64,000 bases of DNA from Algoriphagus mannitolivorans DSM 15301 (GTDB taxonomy: Bacteria > Bacteroidota > Bacteroidia > Cytophagales > Cyclobacteriaceae). Position numbers and translations under genes: made by a program. The number at the start of each line of letters is the position of its first letter. Position 1 is the first letter of the stretch. The notes beneath the pieces are model-generated. The model searched no databases, was not told where the DNA came from, and worked only from the letters and a program-made list of their open reading frames with translations. The DNA lies in NCBI RefSeq assembly GCF_000429425.1, contig NZ_AUBV01000005.1, forward strand, positions 1 to 64,000, written 5' to 3'. This document shows, in pieces, positions 7,746 through 16,235 of the stretch.

Positions 7746-8702
7746 TTATTTCTTTTTAAAGAGAGAGTCTACAAATTCCTTTCGGTTAAAGATCTGTAGA
7801 TCAGTCATTTTTTCTCCCACTCCGATGTATTTAACCGGGATTTTGAATTGATCGGAGATTCCAATGACTACTCCTCCCTTGGCTGTTCCATCCAGTTTGG
7901 TAATGGCTAGGGAAGTTACTTCAGTGGCTTTGGTGAATTCCTTTGCTTGGATAAAAGCATTTTGTCCAGTAGAACCATCCAGGACAAGCATGATTTCGTG
8001 GGGTGCATCCGGGATAAACTTTTGCATCACCCGTTTGATTTTGCTCAGTTCATTCATGAGATTGACCTTCGTGTGGAGTCTTCCTGCGGTATCCACGATG
8101 ACTACATCTGCCTGAGTATCCACGCCTTGTTTGACTGCGTCAAATGCCACAGAGGCAGGGTCTGTATTCATTCCGTGAGAAACCACCGGTACACCTACTC
8201 GATTTCCCCATAGGATCAATTGATCCACGGCAGCAGCCCGGAAGGTGTCAGCAGCTCCCAGAATCACCGATTTGCCGGCTGATTTGAAGAGATTGGCAAG
8301 TTTCCCAATGGTGGTGGTTTTCCCAACCCCATTGACTCCCACTACCATGATGACGTAAGGCTTTTTTCCCGCTGGAATTTCAAAGTCCAGAAAGTCCTGG
8401 GTGTTGTTTTCTTCAAGCAGAGCTGCTACTTCTTCTCGCAGAATCGCATCCAATTCTCCGGTATTGAGGTATTTATCTTTAGCAACTCTCTCTTCAATTC
8501 TTCGAATGATTTTAATGGTAGTGTCTACTCCCACATCAGAGGTGATGAGAATTTCTTCCAGTTCATCCAGGATTTCCTCATCTACCTTGGATTTCCCGAC
8601 TACTGCTTTACTGAGTTTAGAAAATAAATTCTCATTGGTCTTTTGTAGCCCCTGATCAAGACTTTCTTTTTTTTCCTTCGAAAAGAAACCAAAGATTCCC
8701 AT
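7746..8702 (-). CDS. ftsY: Signal recognition particle receptor FtsY
   Basis: This 318-residue GTPase receives SRP-bound ribosomes at the inner membrane. It has a short N-terminal region, the four-helix N domain (about 15-95) and the G domain. The latter shows the P-loop GVNGVGKTTTIGKLA (near 122-136), the DTFRAAA motif, DTAGRLHTK and TKLDGTAKGG, ending in the GVGEKMTDLQIF segment typical of FtsY rather than Ffh. No M domain is present, which also separates it from Ffh. The long acidic N-terminal extension of E. coli FtsY is absent. It follows the bL28-bL33-DUF4295 genes but is separated from them by a hairpin. Confidence 0.96.
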   Translation of the reverse strand: MGIFGFFSKEKKESLDQGLQKTNENLFSKLSKAVVGKSKVDEEILDELEEILITSDVGVDTTIKIIRRIEERVAKDKYLNTGELDAILREEVAALLEENNTQDFLDFEIPAGKKPYVIMVVGVNGVGKTTTIGKLANLFKSAGKSVILGAADTFRAAAVDQLILWGNRVGVPVVSHGMNTDPASVAFDAVKQGVDTQADVVIVDTAGRLHTKVNLMNELSKIKRVMQKFIPDAPHEIMLVLDGSTGQNAFIQAKEFTKATEVTSLAITKLDGTAKGGVVIGISDQFKIPVKYIGVGEKMTDLQIFNRKEFVDSLFKKK

Positions 8703-8735
8703 GTTTGAATTGAATTTTAAAAGTGGAATATAACG

Positions 8736-8768
8736 AAAAAGTCCCTACTGATTCATTTCAGAGGGACT
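8736..8768 (-). terminator. Terminator of the bL28-bL33-DUF4295 operon
   Basis: AGTCCCT and AGGGACT pair over 7 bp with a 15-base loop. On the minus strand the hairpin is followed by a T run, between the DUF4295 gene and ftsY. It may be leaky, leaving some ftsY read-through. Confidence 0.65.
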
Positions 8769-8795
8769 TGAATAAATTACGATGCGCTTGGCAAA

Positions 8796-8948
8796 TTATT
8801 TTTTCAAAGTGTCCTGTACCATTGTGGAAGGAACCATTTCTTCTTTGAAGGTGTAGGCACCAGTCTTGTCAGACTTCACGGCACGGATTACTTTGGCGTA
8901 AGACACGCCACCTTCTTTTTTCAGGGTTGCTACTACTTTCTTAGCCAT
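8796..8948 (-). CDS. DUF4295 family protein, ribosome-associated by context
   Basis: This 50-residue basic protein begins MAKKVVATLKKEGGVSYAKV and ends VPSTMVQDTLKK. The length, composition and position after bL28 and bL33 fit the Bacteroidota family DUF4295. I recall a small protein of this kind being reported as a ribosome component in the class, but cannot verify that here. The spacing (37 bases after bL33) and the shared terminator support one ribosomal-protein operon. Confidence 0.85.
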   Translation of the reverse strand: MAKKVVATLKKEGGVSYAKVIRAVKSDKTGAYTFKEEMVPSTMVQDTLKK

Positions 8949-8985
8949 TTTTTTGTCGTTTATATGGGATCAAACCCAAGCTAAA

Positions 8986-9168
8986 TTACTTAATTTCTTT
9001 ATGAACAGTCACTTTCTTCAGGATTGGGTTGAATTTCTTCAATTCCAATCTTTCTGTAGTGTTCTTTCTGTTTTTGGTAGTGATATATCTTGAAGTACCT
9101 GGCATGCCTGAGTTCTTATGCTCTGTGCATTCCAAAATCACTTGTACTCTATTTCCTTTCTTAGCCAT
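8986..9168 (-). CDS. rpmG: 50S ribosomal protein bL33
   Basis: This 60-residue protein reads [18 protein letters not shown], with YITTKNRKN and KKFNPILKK further on, all standard bL33. Only one cysteine is present instead of the two CxxC pairs, so this is the zinc-independent (C-minus) form. It lies 32 bases downstream of rpmB in the same minus-strand operon. Confidence 0.96.
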   Translation of the reverse strand: MAKKGNRVQVILECTEHKNSGMPGTSRYITTKNRKNTTERLELKKFNPILKKVTVHKEIK

Positions 9169-9200
9169 CTCGGTGTTGATTTAAGGGACTGTGACTTTGA

Positions 9201-9443
9201 TTATTTGATTACAATCATGCCGTTATCCTGAGCTTCTTTCAAAACTGCAGAGATACCTTTCTTGTTGATTGTCTTCAGTGCTTTGGTGCTCACTTTAAGA
9301 GTGATCCATGCGTCCTCCTCAGGTACGTAGAAGCTCTTCTTATGAAGATTTGGGTAGAATCTACGCTTGGTCTTGTTGTTTGCATGGGACACGTTGTTAC
9401 CTACTCGAGGTCTTTTTCCGGTAATGTCACAAACTTTTGCCAT
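9201..9443 (-). CDS. rpmB: 50S ribosomal protein bL28
   Basis: This 80-residue protein begins [20 protein letters not shown], followed by [14 protein letters not shown], the bL28 signature. The start is ATG 9443; the longer frame from 9518 has no family match at its N-terminus. It is the first gene of the bL28-bL33-DUF4295 operon. Like bL33 it has a single cysteine in place of a zinc knuckle. Confidence 0.96.
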   Translation of the reverse strand: MAKVCDITGKRPRVGNNVSHANNKTKRRFYPNLHKKSFYVPEEDAWITLKVSTKALKTINKKGISAVLKEAQDNGMIVIK

Positions 9444-9546
9444 GATTATGTATCGTAATTGGTATGCGTTTCTGTAATGAGTCTGCAAATATCGGAACTT
9501 TTTGGGAATTAACAACAAAGGGGTTTAAAAATATTCCCAATAGAAA

Positions 9547-9720
9547 TTACACTTTTGGATAGGGGCAGTGTTTGCACCCAGAGCCACAGCAATAGCCTCT
9601 TTTTAAATGATATTTCGCGGTAAAAACCATCAATCCGGCTTCGTTGAGGTAGTAGTCTTCTGAAGTTAATTTGGGGAAAGGGTTCTTCTCTGGTTTCATG
9701 GATGCCCAACAGGGTTTCAT
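9547..9720 (-). CDS. DUF5522-type small Cys-motif protein
   Basis: A protein of 57 residues from ATG 9720, or 50 from ATG 9699. The C-terminal segment YHLKRGYCCGSGCKHCPYPKV-like region has a CCxxxCxxC motif able to bind a metal or cluster, preceded by DYYLNEAGLMVFTAKYHL. That combination is what I recall of family DUF5522. Divergent rocD begins only 42 bases from the upstream ATG. A TAAATTTG element at 9732-9739 on this strand is so close to ATG 9720 that ATG 9699 may be the true start. Confidence 0.75.
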   Translation of the reverse strand: MKPCWASMKPEKNPFPKLTSEDYYLNEAGLMVFTAKYHLKRGYCCGSGCKHCPYPKV

Positions 9721-9728
9721 TATATTTG
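9721..9728 (+). promoter_or_regulatory. Candidate -7 element for rocD
   Basis: TATATTTG matches the Bacteroidota -7 consensus TAnnTTTG and lies 34 bases before the rocD ATG. No good TTTG is found about 20 bases upstream, so support is partial. Confidence 0.3.
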
Positions 9729-9762
9729 GTGCAAATTTACTAAAACCCAAACAATCGAAACT

Positions 9763-11034
9763 ATGGTGAATATAAACTCCAGCAATCAGGCAATTGAGTT
9801 AGAAAACAAGTATGGGGCGCACAATTATCATCCTTTGCCGGTAGTCCTTGCCAAAGGGGAGGGAGTTTATCTTTTCGACGTAGAAGGAAAAAAATATTAC
9901 GATTTTCTATCTGCTTATTCTGCAGTCAACCAAGGGCACTGTCATCCGAGGATTTTGGGAGCTATGGTCGAGCAAGCAGGAACTCTTACGCTTACCTCCA
10001 GGGCTTTTTATAATAATATGTTGGGTCCATACGAGAAGTATATCACGGAGTATTTTGGCTTCGATATGGTTCTTCCCATGAATACCGGTGCAGAGGGTGT
10101 AGAAACTGCACTCAAAATCGCAAGAAAGTGGGGGTATGAGAAAAAAGGAGTTCCCCAGAACAAGGCTAAAATAATCGTGGCTGAAAATAATTTCCACGGC
10201 CGTACGACTACGATTATCTCTTTTTCGAATGATGAAAATGCCCGAAAAAACTTCGGCCCATTTACAGAAGGGTTTATTCGCATACCTTATAATAATATAG
10301 AAGCTCTTCAAGAAGCATTAAAAACGGAGGGAGTGGTGGCATTTTTGGTTGAACCCATTCAAGGAGAGGCCGGTGTATATACCCCAGATGAGAATTATAT
10401 TCGTTTGGCTAAGGAGGCTTGCGCAGCACAAGGGGTACTTCTAATAGCAGATGAGATCCAGACTGGTATTGCCAGAACAGGATCACTTCTGGCTGTCTGT
10501 GGTAATTGTTCCTGTGAAGGGCACTGCGAGCGACAAGAGACCTACACCAAGCCTGATATGCTGATCTTAGGAAAGGCTCTTTCAGGAGGATTTTACCCTG
10601 TTTCGGCAGTTCTTGCGGATAAAGCTGTTATGGAAGTAATTAAACCCGGTCAACACGGCTCAACTTTCGGAGGTAATCCTCTTGGGGCCAAGGTAGCCAT
10701 TGCGGCTCTGGAAGTGGTTAGGGATGAAAAATTGGCTCAGAACGCTCGGAAGCTCGGAAGGATTTTTAGAGAGCGAATGCAGCAAATGGTGGATAAGTAT
10801 CCTATCGCTAAGCTCGTGAGGGGAAAAGGATTGCTGAACGCAGTGGTGATCAATGATTCACCGGATAGTTCTACAGCCTGGGATATCTGCGTTAGCCTGG
10901 CAGAGCATGGTTTGCTGGCTAAACCAACCCACGGAAATATCATCCGATTTGCACCGCCTTTAGTCATGACCGAAGACCAGATTCACGAATGTTGTGATAT
11001 TATTGAAAAAGTAATCTCCAATTTCAATAAATAA
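9763..11034 (+). CDS. rocD: Ornithine aminotransferase (ornithine-oxo-acid transaminase)
   Basis: This 423-residue class III PLP aminotransferase converts ornithine and 2-oxoglutarate to glutamate semialdehyde and glutamate in the cytosol. Visible features are NTGAEGVETALKIARKW (107-123), IIVAENNFHGRT (137-148), EPIQGEAG (197-204), the cofactor-binding ADEIQTG (229-235) and PLP lysine K271 in ILGKALSGG. An insertion before the lysine holds four cysteines (C246, C249, C251, C255: CGNCSC, then GHC), not present in textbook enzymes. PruA at 45692-47326 would take the product to glutamate. A strong hairpin follows the stop. Confidence 0.93.
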   Translation: MVNINSSNQAIELENKYGAHNYHPLPVVLAKGEGVYLFDVEGKKYYDFLSAYSAVNQGHCHPRILGAMVEQAGTLTLTSRAFYNNMLGPYEKYITEYFGFDMVLPMNTGAEGVETALKIARKWGYEKKGVPQNKAKIIVAENNFHGRTTTIISFSNDENARKNFGPFTEGFIRIPYNNIEALQEALKTEGVVAFLVEPIQGEAGVYTPDENYIRLAKEACAAQGVLLIADEIQTGIARTGSLLAVCGNCSCEGHCERQETYTKPDMLILGKALSGGFYPVSAVLADKAVMEVIKPGQHGSTFGGNPLGAKVAIAALEVVRDEKLAQNARKLGRIFRERMQQMVDKYPIAKLVRGKGLLNAVVINDSPDSSTAWDICVSLAEHGLLAKPTHGNIIRFAPPLVMTEDQIHECCDIIEKVISNFNK

Positions 11035-11053
11035 CTTTCCTAAGGCACCTTCT

Positions 11054-11094
11054 AATTCACTTTGGGGTTTTACCCAAAGTGAATTCTTTATTTC
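11054..11094 (+). terminator. rocD terminator
   Basis: A perfect 13-bp inverted repeat (AATTCACTTTGGG / CCCAAAGTGAATT) with a 6-base loop is followed by a moderately T-rich tail (CTTTATTTC), 20 bases after the rocD stop. Confidence 0.7.
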
Positions 11095-11106
11095 ATTACT
11101 CAGCTT

Positions 11107-11760
11107 ATGTCCAAAGCAGTCATTTTCGATATGGATGGCGTGATATGCCATACCAACCCATTTCATTCGAAAGCCTTCAAGATCTTTTTTGAAAAAAGAA
11201 ACCTGTTTCCCACAGAGGAGGATTTTGCAGCTCATATGTATGGCAAGAACAATGGCTATATCCTCAGTCATTTTTTGGGAAGAAAGATTGAGGGCGAAGA
11301 GCTTTTGATGCTAGAAGACGAAAAAGAAAGCTTGTTTCGGGAGATCTATAAACCTAATGTAGAGCCAATTTCAGGCTTCATGGACTTTTTTAAAGGGATA
11401 AGATCGATTGGACTAAAGACCGGTGTTGCGACTTCAGCTCCATTCGCTAATCTGGAATTGATTGCCGGGCATTTGGACTTATTTCCGCATTTGGAATCTG
11501 CCCTCGCCAGTGAGCATGTCCAAAAACATAAGCCGGATCCGGAGGTTTACCTCAAGACAGCCAAGAATCTTTCCTTTGACCCTTCTGATTGCCTGGTTTT
11601 CGAAGATTCTTTTTCTGGAGTAATGGCAGCCAAAAATGCAGGGATGAAAGTGGTTGGCGTCCTTTCTACGCATGACAAAAAAGACCTCCCCCCCTGTGAA
11701 GCCTATATTTCAAGTTATTTTGAAATTTCACCAGCCGATGTTGTGCAGCTGCTATCCTAG
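11107..11760 (+). CDS. HAD-family phosphatase (beta-phosphoglucomutase-like)
   Basis: This 217-residue protein has the HAD nucleophile motif FDMDGVI (D8, D10), a helical cap domain (about 18-90), the motif II threonine/serine in GVATSAP (~103-109), a motif III lysine in HKPDPEVY and the acidic motif FEDSFSGVMAAKNAGM. This matches subfamily IA phosphatases and beta-phosphoglucomutase-like enzymes acting on sugar phosphates. The substrate cannot be decided. It starts 22 bases after the rocD terminator hairpin. Confidence 0.85.
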   Translation: MSKAVIFDMDGVICHTNPFHSKAFKIFFEKRNLFPTEEDFAAHMYGKNNGYILSHFLGRKIEGEELLMLEDEKESLFREIYKPNVEPISGFMDFFKGIRSIGLKTGVATSAPFANLELIAGHLDLFPHLESALASEHVQKHKPDPEVYLKTAKNLSFDPSDCLVFEDSFSGVMAAKNAGMKVVGVLSTHDKKDLPPCEAYISSYFEISPADVVQLLS

Positions 11761-12026
11761 AGTTTTTGGGTACTGAAGATCCCTTTCATGTGAGTGCGAT
11801 AAAGGATTTAGGGGTGATTATGTGTTTCTATATTTTTAGAATTTGAGGAGAAGATAGCTCAAGACTTGTTTTTGAAATTAAATGTTTAAGCCTCTCATTT
11901 TCAGGTTTTATTCTTGGTGAACTGTAGCTTTTTTTTGGCGAGGTAATAATTCCTTAACATTCTATTCATCGTAAGGAAATCTCCCAAGTCGACTTTTGCA
12001 CCGCTGTATAAAAACTATCTTCCTGT

Positions 12027-13235
12027 ATGCGGATCAAATTCTCCGCAGCCTTGGCATTATTTGTCATGGTCTCAATTGGCACTTTTGCAAGGAGTGCTGA
12101 AAATGACTCGCTGCCTGAAAAAAATCCAGAACCCGTGAAAGCGGCTTCGTGGTATGACAAAATTCAAATCAGAGGCTATGCTCAGTTTCGGTATAATGGC
12201 CTATTTGTAACCAACCCGGACCTGAAATGCGATCAGTGTGATAAATCCTGGGGTGGAGAGCCGGGCTTCTTCTTTCGAAGAATCCGATTTGTGTTTTTTG
12301 GACAAATCCATCCAAGGGTTTATTTCTACATCCAGCCTGACTTCGCTTCGGGAGGGGGGAATTTTGGGCAAATCCGAGATGCATACATTGACCTCGGCCT
12401 GGATGAGAAAAATGAATTTAGAATCAGGTTTGGTCAATCTAAAATGCCTTTTGGGTTTGAAAACCTTCAATCCAGTCAAAACCGACTCCCTCTTGACAGG
12501 GATGATGCCTTGAACTCAGGTCTTCCAAATGAGCGGGATTTAGGGGTTTTGTTTTATTATGCCCCTGAAAAAATCCGAAAGAGGTTTAGCTATTTGACTT
12601 CTTCTGGTCTAAAAGGTTCCGGAGATTATGGGGTATTTGGTTTGGGGATTTATAATGGCCAAGGGCCGAACAATCTGGATCAAAATGAGACTTTTCATGT
12701 AGTCTCTAGATTGACTTACCCTTTTCAACTTGCCTCAGGTCAAATCATAGAAGGTTCCTTGCAGGCTTATGCAGGCAAATATGTGATTCCAAGAAATCCA
12801 AAGACTGATTTTGATCAGACTGAATTTAGGGATTTTAGGTATGGTCCTTCCTTGATTATTTATCCTCAGCCGTTTGGTCTTCAGATGGAATACAATTGGG
12901 GTAGAGGGCCAGAGTACGACCCGGAAATCAAAGATGTCAAAGAAGCTGCACTCGGTGGCGGTTATGTTTTGGCCAGCTATATGATCAAATCAGGAACGAG
13001 AACTTTTATCCCGTTTTCCAGATATCAATATTATAAAGGAGGAAAGAAGTTTGAACTGGATGCCACTAAGCATCGAGTAAAGGAATTGGAAATCGGAGTG
13101 GAATGGCAGTTCAATAAGAATTTTGAATTGGTGACTATGTACACAGTATCCAATAGGACATTTGAAAATTCGCTAAACCCGGATAACACTCAAAAGGGAA
13201 GTCTCTTGCGGCTACAGGCTCAGGTCAATTTCTAA
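12027..13235 (+). CDS. Phosphate-selective porin O/P-type outer-membrane channel
   Basis: This 402-residue protein has a signal peptide (MRIKFSAALALFVMVSIGTFA, cleavage near 21-23) and a barrel with alternating amphipathic strands. The segments WGGEPGFFFRRIRFVFFGQI, FYIQPDFASG, IRFGQSKMPFGFENL and DRDDALNSGL with a terminal QVNF strand are typical of the OprO/OprP (porin_O_P) family. A cysteine pair in DLKCDQCDKSW is unusual for a barrel and may form a disulfide. The permeant is unknown; the family name does not prove phosphate. A clear terminator follows. Confidence 0.85.
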   Translation: MRIKFSAALALFVMVSIGTFARSAENDSLPEKNPEPVKAASWYDKIQIRGYAQFRYNGLFVTNPDLKCDQCDKSWGGEPGFFFRRIRFVFFGQIHPRVYFYIQPDFASGGGNFGQIRDAYIDLGLDEKNEFRIRFGQSKMPFGFENLQSSQNRLPLDRDDALNSGLPNERDLGVLFYYAPEKIRKRFSYLTSSGLKGSGDYGVFGLGIYNGQGPNNLDQNETFHVVSRLTYPFQLASGQIIEGSLQAYAGKYVIPRNPKTDFDQTEFRDFRYGPSLIIYPQPFGLQMEYNWGRGPEYDPEIKDVKEAALGGGYVLASYMIKSGTRTFIPFSRYQYYKGGKKFELDATKHRVKELEIGVEWQFNKNFELVTMYTVSNRTFENSLNPDNTQKGSLLRLQAQVNF

Positions 13236-13254
13236 ATTGGAAATCCAATGATAG

Positions 13255-13293
13255 TAGAGGTGGCAGTTAAAAAGCCACCTCTTTTTGTTTTTG
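13255..13293 (+). terminator. Porin gene terminator
   Basis: An 8-bp stem GAGGTGGC / GCCACCTC with a 9-base loop is followed by TTTTTGTTTTTG. Confidence 0.9.
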
Positions 13294-13317
13294 TCAGGGA
13301 AAGTGGCTTCGCTTAAT

Positions 13318-13325
13318 TAGTTTTG
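13318..13325 (+). promoter_or_regulatory. Candidate -7 element for hemB
   Basis: TAGTTTTG fits TAnnTTTG and lies 20 bases before the hemB ATG. A TTTG at 13290-13293 is 24 bases upstream, slightly farther than usual, so the assignment is tentative. Confidence 0.35.
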
Positions 13326-13345
13326 TCCAAATAATTTCAATACTC

Positions 13346-14314
13346 ATGCAGAGAAGACCCAGAAGAAATCGGAAGTCAGAGTCGATTCGAGGACTCGTAG
13401 AAGAAACTCAGGTTTCAGTCAAAGACCTTATTTTTCCTTTGTTCCTAGTAGATGGACATCATAAGCAGATTGAAGTGAGTTCTATGCCGGGGATTCATCG
13501 GTATTCCATTGATTTGATGCTCAAAGAGATTGAGTCCTGTATGAATTTAGGGATAATGGCATTTGATGTTTTTCCAGCTTACCCGGAATCATTAAAAGAT
13601 GCTGTGGCTTCTGAGAGTTATAATCCCGAGACTTTTTACCTGAAAGCACTTCGAGAGATCAAAAAGCAGTTTCCGGAAATATGCCTCATGTCAGACGTGG
13701 CGATGGATCCTTATAGTAGTGATGGTCATGACGGTTTGGTGAAAAATGGCAAGATTTTAAATGATGAAACACTGGAGATTCTCGGAAGAATGTCTTTGGC
13801 TCAGGCAGATGCTGGAGTGGATATTCTAGGTCCATCAGATATGATGGATGGAAGGGTGGGATACATCCGGGATATGTTGGATGAAAATGGGTTTACAGAC
13901 ACTTCCATTATGTCCTACACTGCGAAATATGCAAGTGCATTTTATGGACCTTTTAGAGATGCTTTGGACTCTGCTCCTAAGTTTGGTGATAAAAAGACCT
14001 ATCAAATGAATCCTGCCAATTCTCAGGAGGCCCTTATTGAAGCAGATTTGGATATGGAGGAAGGTGCTGACTTCCTTATGGTAAAGCCTGCTTTGAGTTA
14101 TTTGGATGTGATCAAATTATTGAGCGATAATTATCCTCTTCCAATTGCAGCTTACAATGTTTCAGGAGAATATAGTATGGTAAAAGCCGCTGCAGAAAAG
14201 GGTTGGTTGGATTATGAGCGAAGTATGCAGGAAATTTTACTTTCCATAAAGCGATCTGGAGCAAAAATCATCCTGACCTACTTTGCTAAAGATTTTGCGA
14301 AGCTATTGAAGTAG
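13346..14314 (+). CDS. hemB: Porphobilinogen synthase (delta-aminolevulinic acid dehydratase)
   Basis: This 322-residue cytosolic enzyme condenses two 5-aminolevulinates to porphobilinogen in haem synthesis. The two Schiff-base lysines are visible: K194 in MSYTAKYASAFYGPFR and K247 in FLMVKPALSYLD. The metal-site segment reads DVAMDPYSSDGHDG (117-130): the three cysteines of the zinc type are replaced by A119, D121 and D129. This is the magnesium-type, cysteine-less active site. SLAQADAGVDILGPSDMMDGR is the conserved central motif. hemE and hemC lie elsewhere in the window, so the pathway genes are dispersed. Confidence 0.97.
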   Translation: MQRRPRRNRKSESIRGLVEETQVSVKDLIFPLFLVDGHHKQIEVSSMPGIHRYSIDLMLKEIESCMNLGIMAFDVFPAYPESLKDAVASESYNPETFYLKALREIKKQFPEICLMSDVAMDPYSSDGHDGLVKNGKILNDETLEILGRMSLAQADAGVDILGPSDMMDGRVGYIRDMLDENGFTDTSIMSYTAKYASAFYGPFRDALDSAPKFGDKKTYQMNPANSQEALIEADLDMEEGADFLMVKPALSYLDVIKLLSDNYPLPIAAYNVSGEYSMVKAAAEKGWLDYERSMQEILLSIKRSGAKIILTYFAKDFAKLLK

Positions 14315-14830
14315 TCTATAGGTTTATTTTGTGCTTGAAATCCCGAGAAATCGGGATTTTTTTTGATCTAGGGGTTTTTAATACCCTATGTTTAAGATCA
14401 TTTTAGGTTTTTTTGAAATCAGTGGGTAAAAAAATAATCAAGAATTTAAAAATTTATGTTTTTGATAATTCAATGAAATGAATTAAAATTCTGTTAAAAG
14501 TCAAAAATCAGAATAATCTTTTAAAATATGTTCTAAATACTAGAATAAAGATTTTTTGAGGCTCTTCGTAATCGTTTCCAGAAAATATTCTATAAAAATT
14601 CAAAATATTATTTTTTGATAAACATGGGTCTTGAAATAGGCTGTTTTGTTATAAAAATTGAAAAAATTGAAATTTTTGGTTCAAAAATGATCAGTAAAAA
14701 CTTGAAATATTGTAATAGTTTCAAAAACTGGTTTGTTTTTTTGCTTTTATAATAATTACATTGGTTATGAGATTTTGGTCTCAAGCTTACATTAAATTCT
14801 GAAAAACGTTCAAAATCTAACCTAAAACCT
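14315..14830. other. 516-base AT-rich intergenic region before the ammonium transporter
   Basis: After the hemB terminator (14338-14364) the stretch is very A/T rich, with no ORF of substance on either strand. It is unusually long for this genome and probably holds the nitrogen-responsive promoter and leader of the ammonium transporter gene. I see short homopolymer tracts and an imperfect TGAGATTTTGGTCTCA inverted repeat at about 14768-14783, but no element I can name. Confidence 0.5.
14338..14364 (+). terminator. hemB terminator
   Basis: AAATCCCGA / TCGGGATTT hairpin with a 4-base loop followed by eight T. Confidence 0.92.
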
Positions 14831-16126
14831 ATGATGTATTTCGCACCCCTGTTGGCTGATGAAATGGCCGCGATGGATCTGTCGGTGGAGCTTTCCAAAA
14901 ACCTTCTGACGACAAACAATGTATGGATGATGCTTTCTACGGCCTTGGTGTTTATCATGCACCTTGGATTTGCTGGAGTAGAAGCAGGATTTGGCCAAGC
15001 CAAAAACACAGTAAATATCTTATTTAAGAATACCATTACACCGATCATCGGGATTATATCCTATGCTGCCATCGGTTTCTACCTCATGTATCCTGGTTTT
15101 GAAGTTCCCGGATGGTTGGCTTTTGATGCTGCTGGCTGGAATTTGTTTTGGTTTGCACCCTCCACAGCCGATGTGTCTGCAGCTTATGCTGATGCCGGTT
15201 ATACCTATTGGACTGATTTCCTGTTTCAGGCCATGTTTGCCGCTACCGCTGCTACCATTGTCTCGGGCGCGATCGCAGAGCGAGTAAAATTAGGAGCATA
15301 CCTCATCTTCACCCTTTTCTTTGTGGGAATTGTATACCCGATCATCGGAAGTTGGAAATGGGGCGGTGGTGCCTTGGATGACATGGGATTCTATGATTTT
15401 GCGGGTAGTACCTTAGTCCATTCAGTTGGTGGATGGGGAGCTCTTGCGGGTGTGATCTTGGTCGGTCCCCGTATCGGAAAATATGTAAATGGGAAGACCG
15501 TAGAAAAGCCGGGAGCCAGTGTTCCATTGGCCGTGATTGGCGTATTCTTGTTGTGGTTGGGATGGTTCGGATTCAATGGCGGATCAGTCCTTTCTGCTGA
15601 CCCGGGATTGGTATCCTTTGTATTGGTAACTACCTCACTGGCAGCCTGCGCTGGAGGATTGGGGGGCTTTTTGGCAGCATATTTTGCTTTCAAAAGACTG
15701 GATTTGGGTATGGTGTTAAATGGTATTCTTGCTGGTCTGGTTTCTATTACCGCAGGTGCGGATGTGATTAATCCTGGTGGCGCAGTATTAGTAGGATTTA
15801 TCGGAGGTATTCTTGTGGTGCTTTCTGCAGTCCTTCTGGATAGAGCCAAACTTGACGATGTAGTTGGTGCTGTTTCAGTCCATCTAACCTGTGGAGTTTG
15901 GGGTACACTTGCTGTAGGTCTTTTTTCTACCAATCCTGAGCATTCCTTTTTGACTCAGCTAATCGGTGTTGCCATCTGCGGTGTGACTGCATTTTCCGCT
16001 GCATTCGCCATCTTCTATGTATTGAAAAAGACTGTTGGAATACGAGTGTCTGAAGAGCACGAAAGAACCGGTCTTGATTCCCATGAACACGGGATCCGCG
16101 GATACACTATTGTATTCGACGAATAG
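14831..16126 (+). CDS. amt: Ammonium transporter (Amt family)
   Basis: This 431-residue inner-membrane protein with about 11 helices conducts ammonium into the cell. Diagnostic segments are IMHLGFAGVEAGFGQAKN near the N-terminus, FAATAATIVSGAIAER, and the two pore histidines in STLVHSVGGWGAL and VSVHLTCGVWGTL. WLGWFGFNGGS is also typical. The N-terminus has two adjacent ATGs. No GlnK gene is next to it. A 116-residue-long stretch is not missing anywhere, so it looks intact. A large AT-rich leader precedes it and an outer-membrane barrel gene follows after a hairpin. Confidence 0.96.
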   Translation: MMYFAPLLADEMAAMDLSVELSKNLLTTNNVWMMLSTALVFIMHLGFAGVEAGFGQAKNTVNILFKNTITPIIGIISYAAIGFYLMYPGFEVPGWLAFDAAGWNLFWFAPSTADVSAAYADAGYTYWTDFLFQAMFAATAATIVSGAIAERVKLGAYLIFTLFFVGIVYPIIGSWKWGGGALDDMGFYDFAGSTLVHSVGGWGALAGVILVGPRIGKYVNGKTVEKPGASVPLAVIGVFLLWLGWFGFNGGSVLSADPGLVSFVLVTTSLAACAGGLGGFLAAYFAFKRLDLGMVLNGILAGLVSITAGADVINPGGAVLVGFIGGILVVLSAVLLDRAKLDDVVGAVSVHLTCGVWGTLAVGLFSTNPEHSFLTQLIGVAICGVTAFSAAFAIFYVLKKTVGIRVSEEHERTGLDSHEHGIRGYTIVFDE

Positions 16127-16143
16127 TATAATCTCAAAAAAAA

Positions 16144-16195
16144 GAGCCCTGTCCGAAGAAAAAAACGCGACTCTCTTTCAACTGGACAAGGGCTC
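16144..16195 (+). other. Intergenic RNA hairpin between amt and the outer-membrane barrel gene
   Basis: GAGCCCTGTCC (16144-16154) and GGACAAGGGCTC (16184-16195) pair over about 11 bp with one bulged A and a 29-base loop. No T run follows, so it is not a standard terminator. It may stabilise or separate the amt transcript from the downstream gene. Confidence 0.5.
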
Positions 16196-16235
16196 CGTCA
16201 GGTCAATTTATCGTTAACCATCACTCAAAATTAAA

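Noticed and set aside
14729-14746. Sigma-54 promoter before amt (TGG-TTTGTTTTTTT-GC)
   Set aside because: The GG-to-GC spacing is one base too long and the centre is a T run, so it is not a credible -24/-12 site.
15391-15933. 180-codon ORF opposite the ammonium transporter
   Set aside because: Pro/Thr/Ala-rich composition is the antisense of Gly/Ala/Val-rich membrane helices.
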